A stretch of 27,711 bases of DNA from contig BFEA01000190.1 of assembly GCA_003427395.1 (NCBI GenBank), positions 2,101,801-2,129,511 of the forward strand, read 5' to 3'. Every line of letters starts with the position of its first letter. Position 1 is the first letter of the stretch. Both the position numbers and the translations under genes were made by a program. Below are positions 1 to 8,310 of this stretch, in pieces. A model generated the notes under the pieces. It saw only the letters and a program-made list of their open reading frames with translations, searched no databases and was not told the origin of the DNA. This DNA comes from Chara braunii (Eukaryota; Streptophyta; Charophyceae; Charales; Characeae).

Positions 1-23
1 TAACTGAAACATCTGTGGCAACC

Positions 24-59
24 TGCTATTGGAGGTGATACGAGCATCCTCCAATAGCA
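24..59. repeat. Perfect 12-bp inverted repeat (hairpin)
   Basis: TGCTATTGGAGG (24-35) is the exact reverse complement of CCTCCAATAGCA (48-59), leaving a 12-nt loop. The next base pair on each side does not match, so the arms are 12 bp. It lies about 25 bp from the 3'-tail module at 86-130 and, read on the minus strand, comes just downstream of it, so it could be part of the same element's 3' end. No function is known. Confidence 0.85.
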
Positions 60-85
60 AGCCCAGTTTATAGATGGCTCCAATC

Positions 86-130
86 TATTGGTGGGGAGCA
101 TCACCTGCTGGAAACCAGGTCCAGCGTCCC
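86..130 (-). repeat. LINE 3'-tail module, copy 1
   Basis: This 45-bp segment opens TATTGGTGGGGAGC and contains CTGGAAACCAGGTCC. By eye it matches 4835-4879 at 40 of 45 positions and the reverse complement of 13981-14025 at 39 of 45. The other two copies lie in the 3' untranslated tails of the two LINEs, about 115-140 bp before their poly(A) tracts. Relative to those elements this copy is on the minus strand. No LINE ORF2 sequence is recognisable within 1 kb upstream (131-1177), so it is either an internally deleted relative or a separate element sharing the tail. CTGG-AAA-CCAG can form a short hairpin. Confidence 0.8.
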
Positions 131-592
131 ACTGACAAGATCGGAGACAATATACCTAGCGGAACAACATTCATTGCCCTCTCACGAGGGGATTGACTGC
201 CCGCCCAATTATCAGCCAGGTCACAGCATATATGAAGATCTAGCCATGGGAAGGGTGACAAACTGTCCTCCAATCTACCCTAATCCTTCACAGTCATAAT
301 CGTGCAACATCTGCGACATATATCATTATTTTTATTATTAATTTATTATTATTGTCACACACCTGCCATGCATACTCTTCCCCCTGCCATTTCGCCAACC
401 AGAGTTTTGCCCATCCCTTATTGATTATCCTATCTCCTCCCCCTATCCACCACCCAAACGACAGACCTTCCTGTTGCTCCTCTCCATCGTGCCCCCCACC
501 CAGTGGCAGCCACAGAATATGACATTCGGGACAGGCAACAGGGAGGGAGCAGGGGGAAACCCTAGGTCAAAAGGGACGCCAACAACTGATAT
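131..592. other. No recognisable gene
   Basis: It holds an AT-rich stretch of TTATTATT-type sequence around 325-352 followed by C-rich sequence (360-500). If the flanking module and the frame at 593-1432 belong to one minus-strand element, this would be its 3' portion. I could not align it with the LINE copies at 4.7 or 13.5 kb. Confidence 0.5.
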
Positions 593-1432
593 TTACGCAG
601 GAGTGAAACAATCAAAACACATGTAAAACCCATTGAATCCAACCCTCCCCGAGGTCAACTCCCTGAGCCACCCCCATGATTGTACCACGCCGCAGCTCAT
701 TAGTATTAACCTCTGGGGGGGATGGCATACCCCTGCTAAATCAAAAAAAGTCGTGTCGTTGCCGTAATAGTACGGTAAGTCATCACACATGATGTCATTG
801 CCCGCATCAGACTGCTGGGTAGATGACGAATCAATCATAAAAAAAACTTTCAGAACAAGCGGGGAAACCGCATCACCTACCTCCGCCGAAGCACCGTTGT
901 CAAACAAGGATGATGATGCCTTTTGATCTTCAGCGGGCTGTTGGTAAGACTGTGAAACGGATGTCAACAAAACTTTCGGAGCAAGTGCCCGGATCGCCAC
1001 TCCCACGTCCGTCAAATCTCCATTATTCACTACAACAGTCTGAGACTGACAGCCAAATGATACTGACACCATGTGATCGTCACCCAATTCATCACACGCC
1101 TGAGCAAATGGCCGTTGTTGCTGGACACAGAGTGGACTTATTGGTGATCTCGCTGTTGTAGATGTTGAAATTGTCAATACTGCTCTTGTTGCCGCTGTTA
1201 ATGTTGTTGATATTGTTGATGCTGTTCATGTCACGCTATCCTGGCCTTCAGATGAGAGCAACTCACCTGATGGACCGCCCACGTCTCTCCTTGCTAGAAG
1301 CCCGGCAAACATGTCTTTCACCTGCATCAGCATCCCAGCACACTCGTGTAGGGCAGTCGTCGCCTGTGCTTTGTCATTCATATCCAAATGTCGAAGAGAG
1401 ATCGGCTCATACAGAGTTCCTCCTCCCACCCA
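593..1432 (-). pseudogene. Broken open frame of unknown identity, possibly retroelement ORF1
   Basis: One minus-strand reading frame runs from about 1432 to 593, interrupted once by an in-frame TGA at 1226-1228. The upstream part gives a 67-residue segment containing LHECAGMLMQVKDMFAGLL; the downstream part is an open stretch of 194 codons. Just after the stop it is rich in Thr and Ser. No zinc knuckle, RNA-binding fold, endonuclease or reverse transcriptase motif is visible, and I do not recognise the protein. Its order on the minus strand, upstream of a LINE 3'-tail module at 86-130, would suit a LINE ORF1 whose ORF2 was deleted, but this is inference. Near its end the residues LILMSCGV loosely recall the start of plant LINE endonucleases (MSWNVRG-like), too weakly to rely on. 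A chance frame is possible. Confidence 0.3.
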
Positions 1433-1460
1433 TCATAGGTCCCCTGGTACTCTTATCATC

Positions 1461-1475
1461 TCCCCTGGCAGGGGA
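1461..1475. repeat. 15-bp near-palindrome
   Basis: TCCCCTG (1461-1467) and CAGGGGA (1469-1475) are perfect 7-bp inverted arms around a single G. It lies 12 bp before an A17 tract. The preceding CTCTTATCATCT also occurs before the poly(A) of the LINE at 14.1 kb, so this may be a degraded plus-strand retroelement tail. Confidence 0.6.
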
Positions 1476-1486
1476 CTGGCTCTTTC

Positions 1487-1555
1487 AAAAAAAAAAAAAA
1501 AAACTTCATGCATAGGACCATTGTCAACACGAGCTGCCTTTTTTTTTTTTTTTTT
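1487..1555. repeat. Facing A17 and T17 tracts
   Basis: A run of 17 A (1487-1503) is followed 35 bp later by a run of 17 T (1539-1555). The pair forms a perfect A/T inverted repeat and may be two retroposon tails in opposite orientations. No target-site duplication was found. Confidence 0.8.
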
Positions 1556-1559
1556 AAAT

Positions 1560-2053
1560 CATGCCCAGGGTGTTGTAGAGGCCAGTTACTGGGCACGGTG
1601 ATTACTGGGAGTGGTCAGCCATGGTTGCCCTGAGAAGACGAGGCTACCTCCCATCCCATCCTCGCGTCAATGCTCCTAGCTCACCGCCTATCCCTACCAT
1701 CCTACCTCAGTGTGACCAGCACTCAGGACCATCACCCTACCAGTATCGAGGGGAACTTGGACTGGACAGCAGTGACAGACGTCAGGGCTAGCCATGAGCC
1801 AACCCTGGTGGAAGTGGAGTCGGACGATTGGAACTTCGGGCTCCAGGCTCAAGCAATCCTCCTCTAGCCCCTAAGTGTAATGAGATGGTCCGCCTGATAA
1901 GCAGGCACAGACCCCAGGATGAGGCAAGTTGGCGCCCACGGACACATCCTACCGTCCTTCCCGTAGCTTGCCCAAGGCTAGGCCGAACTCGGACTAGCCA
2001 GAGCAACTTATATCCCTGCTCTACCCCTGGAGTCTAAGCCCTTCGTTGAACCT
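1560..2053. other. No recognisable gene
   Basis: GC-richer sequence than its flanks. Short open frames exist on both strands (for example 1670-1867 plus and 1788-2006 minus) but show no recognisable domain. It leads directly into the 136-bp duplication. Confidence 0.4.
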
Positions 2054-2325
2054 GACCAACCAGTGACTCACGTCCTCTACTCACCTACACACAGTCTAGC
2101 TGATTTACGGTGGGGTCCTTATCATCGAAACGCATGTCATCATCATTAGTTGATTCTAGAGTAGACCATTTATTACTAGACCACCCTCAGACCAACCAGT
2201 AACTCGCATCCTCTACCCGCCCCCACACAGTCAAGCTGATTTACAGTGGGGTACTTATCATAGGAACGCCCCTCATCATCATCTGTCGATCCATGAGAAG
2301 CCCCTATTACTAGGCCTCCCCAGGC
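2054..2325. repeat. Tandem duplication, about 136-bp unit
   Basis: Unit 1 (2054-2189) and unit 2 (2190 to about 2325) both begin GACCAACCAGT and share CTGATTTAC-GTGGGGT, ATCATCATC and CTATTACTAG-type landmarks in the same order. The TATTACTAG landmark is offset by 134 bp, so at least one 2-bp indel is present. Divergence is moderate, which suggests an old duplication. No coding content is seen. Confidence 0.8.
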
Positions 2326-2570
2326 CTAAGAGTATGGTATTTTTTACAGCAATCATGAGCAATGTGTACAGGTGCCCGTAGGTGTGTCATCGTTTTGCAA
2401 GCCCGAAAGCTATATACTTAGTAACTGTGTATCGAACTGCATGTGCCATGTGCTATGTATGGTGAACTATGTGGTTGTGCCTGTAGACAGTATCAGGGCT
2501 AGTAACTCATGTGTGTGTAATATGTGGTGATGGCAGGCCTATGTGGACATGGAACCCCCAAAGTCCAAAG
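2326..2570. other. No recognisable gene
   Basis: Low-complexity TG-rich sequence with several TGTG and ATGTG runs around 2355-2530. Nothing else is supported. Confidence 0.4.
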
Positions 2571-2573
2571 CCA

Positions 2574-2625
2574 GGCTCGAACCCGTGACCTCCAACATGT
2601 AAGTGGAATGTTCTACCACGTGCTA
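2574..2625 (-). mobile_element. tRNA-like Pol III promoter, probable SINE head 1
   Basis: On the minus strand TAGCACGTGGTAG (A box, 2613-2625) is followed after about 31 bp by GGTTCGAGCC (B box, 2574-2583), the normal spacing of a tRNA internal promoter. Sequence around the B box reads CGGGTTCGAGCCTGG. The anticodon arm and acceptor stem do not pair properly, so this is not a working tRNA. The best reading is a tRNA-derived SINE head or tRNA pseudogene. No clear A-tail or target-site duplication was found downstream on the minus strand. Confidence 0.55.
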
Positions 2626-2863
2626 CAGTCGCAAGTGGACCTAATGTGTGAAATGTCTAGGCCGGGGGAGATCATTAGAACAACCCATAGCCAAGAGCAG
2701 CAAGTAACCCACGTGAAGCTCAGATCAACATACAACACCCGTGGACTAGCCCGTGGGTGGTGCGCAGGCAGTGTCTGTGATAGCTTACTTGCATCAACCC
2801 AAGGGGGTATGCAAGTGACCATGCATCATGTGAACGCCTGCCGGTGTCTCTGCGCGGAGGTGC

Positions 2864-2930
2864 GGAGTTTTGAACCTACAACCTCAGACCACAATGCGCA
2901 TTGACAAGCAGTGCCTTAGCCACTGAGCCA
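2864..2930 (-). mobile_element. tRNA-like Pol III promoter, probable SINE head 2
   Basis: On the minus strand TGGCTCAGTGG (A box, 2920-2930) precedes GGTTCAAAACTCC (B box, 2864-2876) by 43 bp, slightly longer than the usual spacing. The A box is a near-perfect eukaryotic tRNA A box. The T-stem and acceptor stem do not close, so a functional tRNA is unlikely. It has the same orientation as the tRNA-like unit about 300 bp away, so the two may be successive SINE insertions or parts of one composite. Confidence 0.55.
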
Positions 2931-2949
2931 CAGGTCACTTGCAACAGGA

Positions 2950-3049
2950 GCTGCTTCTAACAATAGTGGTTGGCCTGAACTACCGTCTTACCCCGAATAG
3001 CTGCTTTTAATAGTACCGGTCGGCCTGAATTACCGTCTTAACCCGAATA
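2950..3049. repeat. Tandem duplication, exact 50-bp unit
   Basis: 2950-2999 and 3000-3049 are head-to-tail copies of exactly 50 bp with no indel. Both start GCTGCTT and contain GGCCTGAA and TACCGTCTTA. I count 8 mismatches in 50, about 84 % identity. Confidence 0.85.
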
Positions 3050-3784
3050 CAATGTACGGTGATTATAGTTGTATTTGGGTCAACTTCGTGTTTCTAAATA
3101 CAGCAATAATAGTCGTCTGTTGTATTCGGCCAAAGACCGTAGTCATATGTCGGACAACTCTTTCTTGGGACATTTAGAGGGGACTTGTCATATGAGTTGC
3201 TTTGTGATTGGCGTCAATGTTATGTGACTAATTGAAATACCATACGACAGATCATAAACATCTTCCCATACACATGCTGTCCTAGTGGTTGGTACCAACT
3301 CGGAGAATCTTTGGGAGCATGTTCACATACACATGTGAGGAGACAGAGAAGAAGACTTGGAGAGGAAGGAAATCCACACCAACCTGTGGACTGAAGATGC
3401 ACCGCGGAAGCACAAAAATAAAATAGAATTGAAAAGAAACTCAATTCTCACTCCTCTTTCTCTCTCCATTTCAATCAGCTGCACAAAAATCCAAGCATCC
3501 TAACCGAGTATAAACAACCTCAAACAAACTCATACACAGCTTTTTCAAGCCTTCTGGAGAATTCCTTCTTCCTCCAACATCCCCTGCTCACCTCCTGGTT
3601 GTGACACACATCCCTGAAACCAGTGCCCATCCTCTGAAGCTCGCAGACCACCGGCACCACCTCCATGTAACCCTATCTGACCCAACGCCTCTCAAAATCC
3701 TTACAGATATATCGACGTCAGTCCAGAAGTCACTCAGGATGAACAGCGCCAACTCCTGGACGAAGAAGGAATCCTCCAGCTTGA
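3050..3784. other. No recognisable gene
   Basis: Mixed-composition sequence with a few open frames of about 70 codons on both strands (3220-3444 minus, 3588-3812 minus, 3601-3825 plus). None shows a domain I recognise. I see no splice-bounded exon structure that I could defend. Confidence 0.4.
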
Positions 3785-3901
3785 CTGGCCTAGCCCAGTT
3801 GGTAAACCACACATGGACTGTCTAAATGCAGGCCTGAGTTCAAATCTGGAGGAATGAAACTCGAAAAGAAAAAAAAGGAAAAAAAAAAAAAAAAAAAAAA
3901 A
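3785..3901 (+). mobile_element. tRNA-derived SINE-like unit with A-rich tail
   Basis: TAGCCCAGTTGG (3791-3802) is a textbook A box, and GAGTTCAAATCTGG (3836-3849) contains a good B box (GTTCAAATC); the spacing matches a tRNA-type Pol III promoter. Fifteen bases after the B box the sequence becomes A-rich (about 3863-3901), ending in a pure A run broken upstream only by G. Head plus A tail is the minimal structure of a tRNA-derived SINE, here with almost no body. Flanking target-site duplications could not be identified, so a truncated or degraded copy is likely. Confidence 0.55.
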
Positions 3902-4234
3902 TTGTCAAAGAGAATTAGATATAGCAGCGTGGAACTCCAACAACACAGATATGCAGTCGTCTGGCTCAGCGTTGGAAGCACATGCTTCAGCGCGACACTC
4001 AAACCCTAGCAGTCACCTCCAGCTATGGCGCTGCTCTGGCAGCCTGACGTCATTAACAACAATCTTCTAGCAGCGTTTTGCCAACTACAGATCAACAGGT
4101 CAAAGACCTTTAAGGCTCTGACGCTGCGAACTGATTTTATTTATAGTTTCTTAACTAACCTACCGGACCGGAGGCCAACGACCTAGCAAACAGTCGTGGG
4201 CCTGTACTTTTCCTAGCAACAGTGGTACCAGTCT
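3902..4234. other. No recognisable gene
   Basis: Unassigned sequence between the SINE-like tail and the candidate miniature element. Nothing supported. Confidence 0.4.
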
Positions 4235-4359
4235 TAGGGCATGCTCACACTACGACCTTTTTACGTATTTTTGGATAGAATTGTGACCGGATACATCCAG
4301 GTATGACCGTATATACTGTCAGATACATTTGTGATACCGCTAGTGTGAGGAAGGCCTCA
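4235..4359. mobile_element. Candidate miniature inverted-repeat element
   Basis: The left end TAGGGCATGCTCACACTA (4235-4252) and the reverse complement of the right end (4341-4359) share a perfect CTCACACTA, with a looser match outward (about 14 of 18). The size, about 125 bp, and short G/C-bearing ends suit a hAT-like MITE. No 8-bp target-site duplication is evident, so the assignment to a superfamily is weak. Confidence 0.35.
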
Positions 4360-4693
4360 AGCAGTAGCAAAATACAGTCCATCAAGGCTTGGACGAGATT
4401 TAGGAGCAGTAGTATCTTAGTTTAGGGGATTTGTCGAAATCCCTGTCGGTCTAGGTCTATTTCAGCTATTGGTCAGGACCCAGAACTTCGAAAAATTAAA
4501 AAAAAAAAATTGGTTAATGTTACAGCCCACTGAGAAACTGCAAGTTCATTGCATCAGCGCAAAAGGACGATGTCTGAGCTCATTTTCGAATTGCCTAGCT
4601 CTGGAATGAACAATTATTGTCTTGATTATTATATCCACAGGAAGTTAGCCGCACGTAATTCAGTTATTTGAACTTATTTGACTTTGTTTTTCT
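4360..4693. other. No recognisable gene
   Basis: Unassigned sequence containing a short A-rich run at about 4495-4510. Nothing else supported. Confidence 0.4.
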
Positions 4694-4699
4694 TTTGAG

Positions 4700-4758
4700 T
4701 TTTTTTCTTCTTCTCCTTCTTCTTCTTCTTCTTCTCTTTTTTTTTTTTTTTTTTTTTC
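4700..4758. repeat. CTT microsatellite and poly(T), the minus-strand LINE tail
   Basis: A T/CTT-rich tract (about 4700-4736) runs into an unbroken T run (about 4737-4757). Read on the minus strand this is a poly(A) tail followed by GAA repeats, placed where the tail of the minus-strand LINE is expected: about 120 bp after the 3'-tail module, as in the plus-strand LINE. Confidence 0.8.
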
Positions 4759-4834
4759 TTTTAACACCCGCAACAACAAATAGGAGTAATAATAAAAGCA
4801 TGGACTCTTATCTGTCATGCAGGGGACTCCATTC

Positions 4835-4927
4835 TATTGGTGGGGAGCTGCACCTGCCGGAAACCAGGTCCAACATCCCTTGAATAATGGTAAAATAACA
4901 CATGTTGGGAATCGGGCCCAACGTCCC
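4835..4927 (-). repeat. LINE 3'-tail module, copy 2 (with a partial second unit)
   Basis: 4835-4879 is the second copy of the 45-bp module (TATTGGTGGGGAGC and GGAAACCAGGTCC). On the minus strand it is preceded, 48 bp upstream, by a partial second unit (4902-4927) that shares GGGACGTTGGG and an ATTCCC in place of GTTTCC. CCAACAT (4870-4876) and ATGTTGG (4902-4908) form 7-bp inverted arms between the two. It lies in the 3' untranslated region of the minus-strand LINE. Confidence 0.75.
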
Positions 4928-5424
4928 TCGTGATGTTTTTGAAAACCAAGAAATTAGGACTTTGGCACCTCTTCAGTCTAATTGAGAACTGCGAGATTAG
5001 CATTTCAAACCCAACACCCAAACTTTCTTTTGTTGTTATGCACATCCGGAGAACAACCATAGGTTCTAACTATTTTACTCTTCCTCTAATCAAAACCATT
5101 TCAAATATACCAAAGCTAGTTTGCAAGGAGGAAATGGATCTGCGAAAAATTCAAGAGATCTAAGTGATGCGTCTCGTTGAATTTTGAACCAATCTCGGAA
5201 TAAGAGGCGAAAATCATTTTTGAAAGGTTCCTTTGCCCCTCCGCCCCTAACCACTTCTCTTCACCTATGCCCCTCTAAGCAGAATTTCTCAGTCGGTCAT
5301 TTTCAAAATGTTGTATTACCATCTTTATATCTTTTTTAAATTAAATTTGTACAATTTGATTATGAGGTTCTTCCATTGTGTTCAAATGTTTGTTTGAATA
5401 AAATCCACAATCGATTTTAGTATA

Positions 5425-7177
5425 TCAGTTCTTTGTAACCTTACTTCTTCTATTTCTCTTACACATGATCTCTACCACAGAGTGCAGATAACGGTTTTGC
5501 GTCCAATCATAAAGAAGTTTTGCTGAAAGTATGTCAATTGAATGCCTACAGGTTCCCAATAGCCCAAGAGAATAGCCCTCCAATCCCATGGTCAATCTAG
5601 ACTTGGCATGGTCCTCCAAATACAGTCTCACTTACGCCATATCAACACTGAATCAGCACACTGTAGAAAGATATGCTCGATGGTTTCCCGATATTTTCGG
5701 CTAGGGAATGCAGACACACAAGACTTACGCCATGGTACTGTCAAACCCCGTTGTTCCAACGTCGAGCGGTCTATTACCCAATCATTTGTTGGCAAACATC
5801 GATGGATTATCTGTCACTACAGAGAGGCAAATTTAGTTAGACGTTGCTTGAGCGTTCTAAAGAACTTGATTTGTTTAATTAAGTTTATGTCTACAGTAAG
5901 GTGTCTAGCCCACCCTTCCTATATTATTGTTACAATATTTACTTTCGGACGAAGTAGTCTATACGTGACCTTGACTGTTATAGATTGCAAAATTTGTGGT
6001 TTTCCTTTTTTATAAGCCAACCACTTTCATTCTGGCGGATCAAAAGGGAGATCGGGGATTGGGATTTGAGAGTGATACATCGTCCACCTTTAGGAAGTGG
6101 AATTAAACAACACCCTGACTCTTTTGGGGTTAGGTTAAAATCTCTTTAAATTTCGCATTTACTTACCAAAGCTCCATCAGGTAGTAGGTGTATTACTTGA
6201 CCTATTTTATTTTGTTCACTAGGTATACATCCTACTATCGAGTCTGCTTCCTGGATGCGAATTCCTTTCTTTAAAGTATGGACCCAAGCCAGAGGAATAG
6301 AAAAAATAATCTAGTCCAAACAATCCGCTAACTGGTGAGCATACTTAAGTGTTCCTCTCAATTGTTCCACTGTTTTCCAATCCTTTTTTTTTTAGTCCCA
6401 CAAGTCTTTTACCCGTCATACTCCCCTCTTGATCCACAGAGACCATGGTGAAGCAGAACTATTAAAAATAACCCCATACCTGTCTGTAATTCATTTGTTA
6501 CCGAAGAGAGGTTGTCAAAGCACTTCCTCATATCTAAAGGGAAATGGTTTATCTAGTATAGGAAGGTGACGTCATGTTGTGAGTAGAGTAACCCAAAAAT
6601 CATCCAAAACTATATCATCTCTAGTTGCCCCTCTATCCCATTCCATTCTGGATTGAGGGCGCTTTCTGTGAATGCTCCAATAGCGATCCTCAATCCAAGT
6701 AAAGGGATGTGCAACCTCACTGGTATGGGGAGCCAGCCTTTTAATTTGTTCCAAAGCTATTATCAACCATGACATGTCAATACCAAAAACCAGTTTTTTT
6801 TTTTACTGAAGAGAGAGGGTCTGACATTGCAAGGTTGGTTCCTGAATCCGTAACCCCCCTCGTGATTTGGGTTGGATGATTGTATTTCACGCAACCCTTG
6901 GAATTACCTTTTATTTCTCGTGGTTGCCTCTCCACAAGAACGCTGGAACTTGTTTTCGCAACAATTTCATTCGTGTTTCGGAAATTGACCATAATGCATA
7001 TTTATACCATACTGAGGCAAAAACAATATTATTAAGGATTAAGGTTCTCCCAAACAAAGAATTATGTTGATCCTTTCATTGATTCATCTTATCGAGTATT
7101 GGTCATGAAACCCATTCATCATTAGTGATTGATTTTCCCTGAGCTGTGAGAGAAATTCCTAGAATGCGGATTGAAAC
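5425..7177 (-). pseudogene. LINE ORF2 C-terminal half (zf-RVT region), decayed
   Basis: Broken coding sequence of the region after the reverse transcriptase core, ending in the plant LINE zinc-binding domain. Reading minus-strand frames: 7177-7090 gives AQGKSITNDEW; 7040-6850 gives WYKYALW, PAFLWRGN and IIQPKSRGGL; 6775-6572 is an intact stretch containing EQIKRLAP and TWIEDRYWSI; about 6390-6200 gives DWKTVEQLRG and IPLAWV; 5720-5650 gives RETIEHIFLQCADSVL. All align with the plus-strand copy. Two stops, TGA at 6887-6889 and TAA at 6803-6805, fall where the other copy has Trp. Confidence 0.8.
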
Positions 7178-7199
7178 TTTTTTTTTTTTTTTTTTTTTT
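7178..7199. repeat. T22 tract at the LINE 5' truncation point
   Basis: Twenty-two T in a row on the plus strand. On the minus strand this is an A tract lying immediately before the first LINE base. It is either the poly(A) tail of an older minus-strand retroposon (body at 7200 upward) into which the LINE inserted, or an A-rich target. LINE endonucleases of the L1 type prefer A/T-rich targets. Confidence 0.75.
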
Positions 7200-7952
7200 G
7201 ACACATCGCACAACCCCTTATATTCCGGGGGGCACCAGTCTGGTTGCTTATCACCGGCAAGCAAAACCAAAGTTGTTGACATTAACACAAACTAGTCTGG
7301 GGCGTAAGGATAGCAGTTACAGACAACCGGAAGACTCCCCTCGGTACCCAGTCGTTGCCTACGTTGGCCGCCTCCGTCCCAGCTTCTCACCATTCTAGGT
7401 TCCGATACGCACAGAACAGACGGGTACTTGACACAGTGGAATCTTCTTACTACCCCTTACTTAACCTACTTTTTGTCACCAACCTCTTCACTACCCCTCC
7501 TCTTGCCACCCCATTAGTACAATAGTGTTTTCAAGATCAAACTCACCTTCATCAAAAGGTCAGATCCTTCATTTTCACACTCTTGATTGCTACTCCGAGC
7601 TACAGGGGTGCGGCTTACCCCCAACGATTACACCAAAACCCCCTATGGCCATGCCCTCAATACCGTTTTGAGTCAAAGGGGTACGACATTCCCCGAGTAA
7701 TTCACCAAGGTTATTCTGGCAGAGTCAATCGACCTTCGTACTGTATGTGAATGGTTGGGCTTACAAATCTCTAGTATCCGGTGTCTATCCATTCTTCCAT
7801 TCTTCCATCCGATCTTGATCATCCGGTGCTTCACCTTTGATCAGTTTTCAATTTCATCTGCTTATTGATCTTTGGATTCCCAGTCCGGTTCTCATATAAA
7901 GCACCCCTTGTTTTGCCTTTAGAGTGCTTTGGTCCCAACCAATGTTAAGCTG
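7200..7952. other. No recognisable gene; possible retroposon body
   Basis: If the T22 tract is a tail, the sequence just right of it (7200-7400) would be the 3' end of a minus-strand retroposon, but I find no A or B box or known domain. C-rich sequence follows (7440-7700). A short ATTCTTCC repeat occurs at about 7791-7808. Confidence 0.35.
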
Positions 7953-8310
7953 CTAGTACACGGTCCCAGCCTTGCTGAAAGTTTTTTTCGACATAAACAA
8001 AACTCGGAGGTGCCGCACGGTCAGGCCCGCTGTTTAAAAAACAAATTGGCGGCCTTCAAAGTGGTTCGGGTTTCATGCTGACACCCGTAGGCCGATATGT
8101 GGTGTACTGGTGCTTTAAACCACTAGTACACGGCCCCAGCCTTGCAGTCCGAAACTTGTCGCCACAAGAAAATGAGGCCACAACGTTAAACGATGGGTCT
8201 GTCGTTGATTAATTGAATCGGCGGTCGCGTGTTTGTTTCGCATTTCCAGAATTCGCGGTGTCAGGCCCGCGGCCCGGGTGCCAATGCACTGGCGCTTTAA
8301 CAATCTAGTG
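7951..8310. mobile_element. CACTA-like terminal units in tandem
   Basis: Two head-to-tail units of about 170 and 182 bp start at 7953 and 8123 with CTAGTACACGG-CCCAGCCTTGC. Both carry GTCAGGCCCGC and end in ACTGG-GCTTTAA. The second unit begins CACTAGTACACGG (8121) and is followed at its end by TAGTG (8306-8310), the terminal signature of CACTA (En/Spm) transposons. The expected 3-bp target-site duplication is not exact (AAC against ACT). The likely reading is subterminal sequence or a small non-autonomous derivative; no transposase is present. Confidence 0.45.

Larger units (their letters stand above)
4737..7177 (-). mobile_element. 5'-truncated L1-type LINE, minus-strand copy
   Basis: This relic is co-linear with the plus-strand LINE at 10985-14111. 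Shared protein landmarks in order on the minus strand are: NDEW (about 7110-7123), WYKYALW matching WYKSVLW, PAFLWRGN (ending near 6923) matching AAFLWGGD, TWIEDRYWSI, and TIEHIFLQC (5656-5678). It then carries the 3'-tail module (4835-4927) and a poly(A) tail (4757-4737). It lacks the reverse transcriptase domain, being cut at 7177, directly against a T22 tract. Numerous stops and frameshifts make it non-functional. LINEs of this kind copy themselves through target-primed reverse transcription, and 5' truncation is typical. Confidence 0.85.

Noticed and set aside
3700-3850. Plus-strand frame reading DVSPEVTQDEQRQLLDEEG as a possible exon
   Set aside because: It is short, overlaps the SINE-like head, and has no recognisable domain or defensible splice sites.
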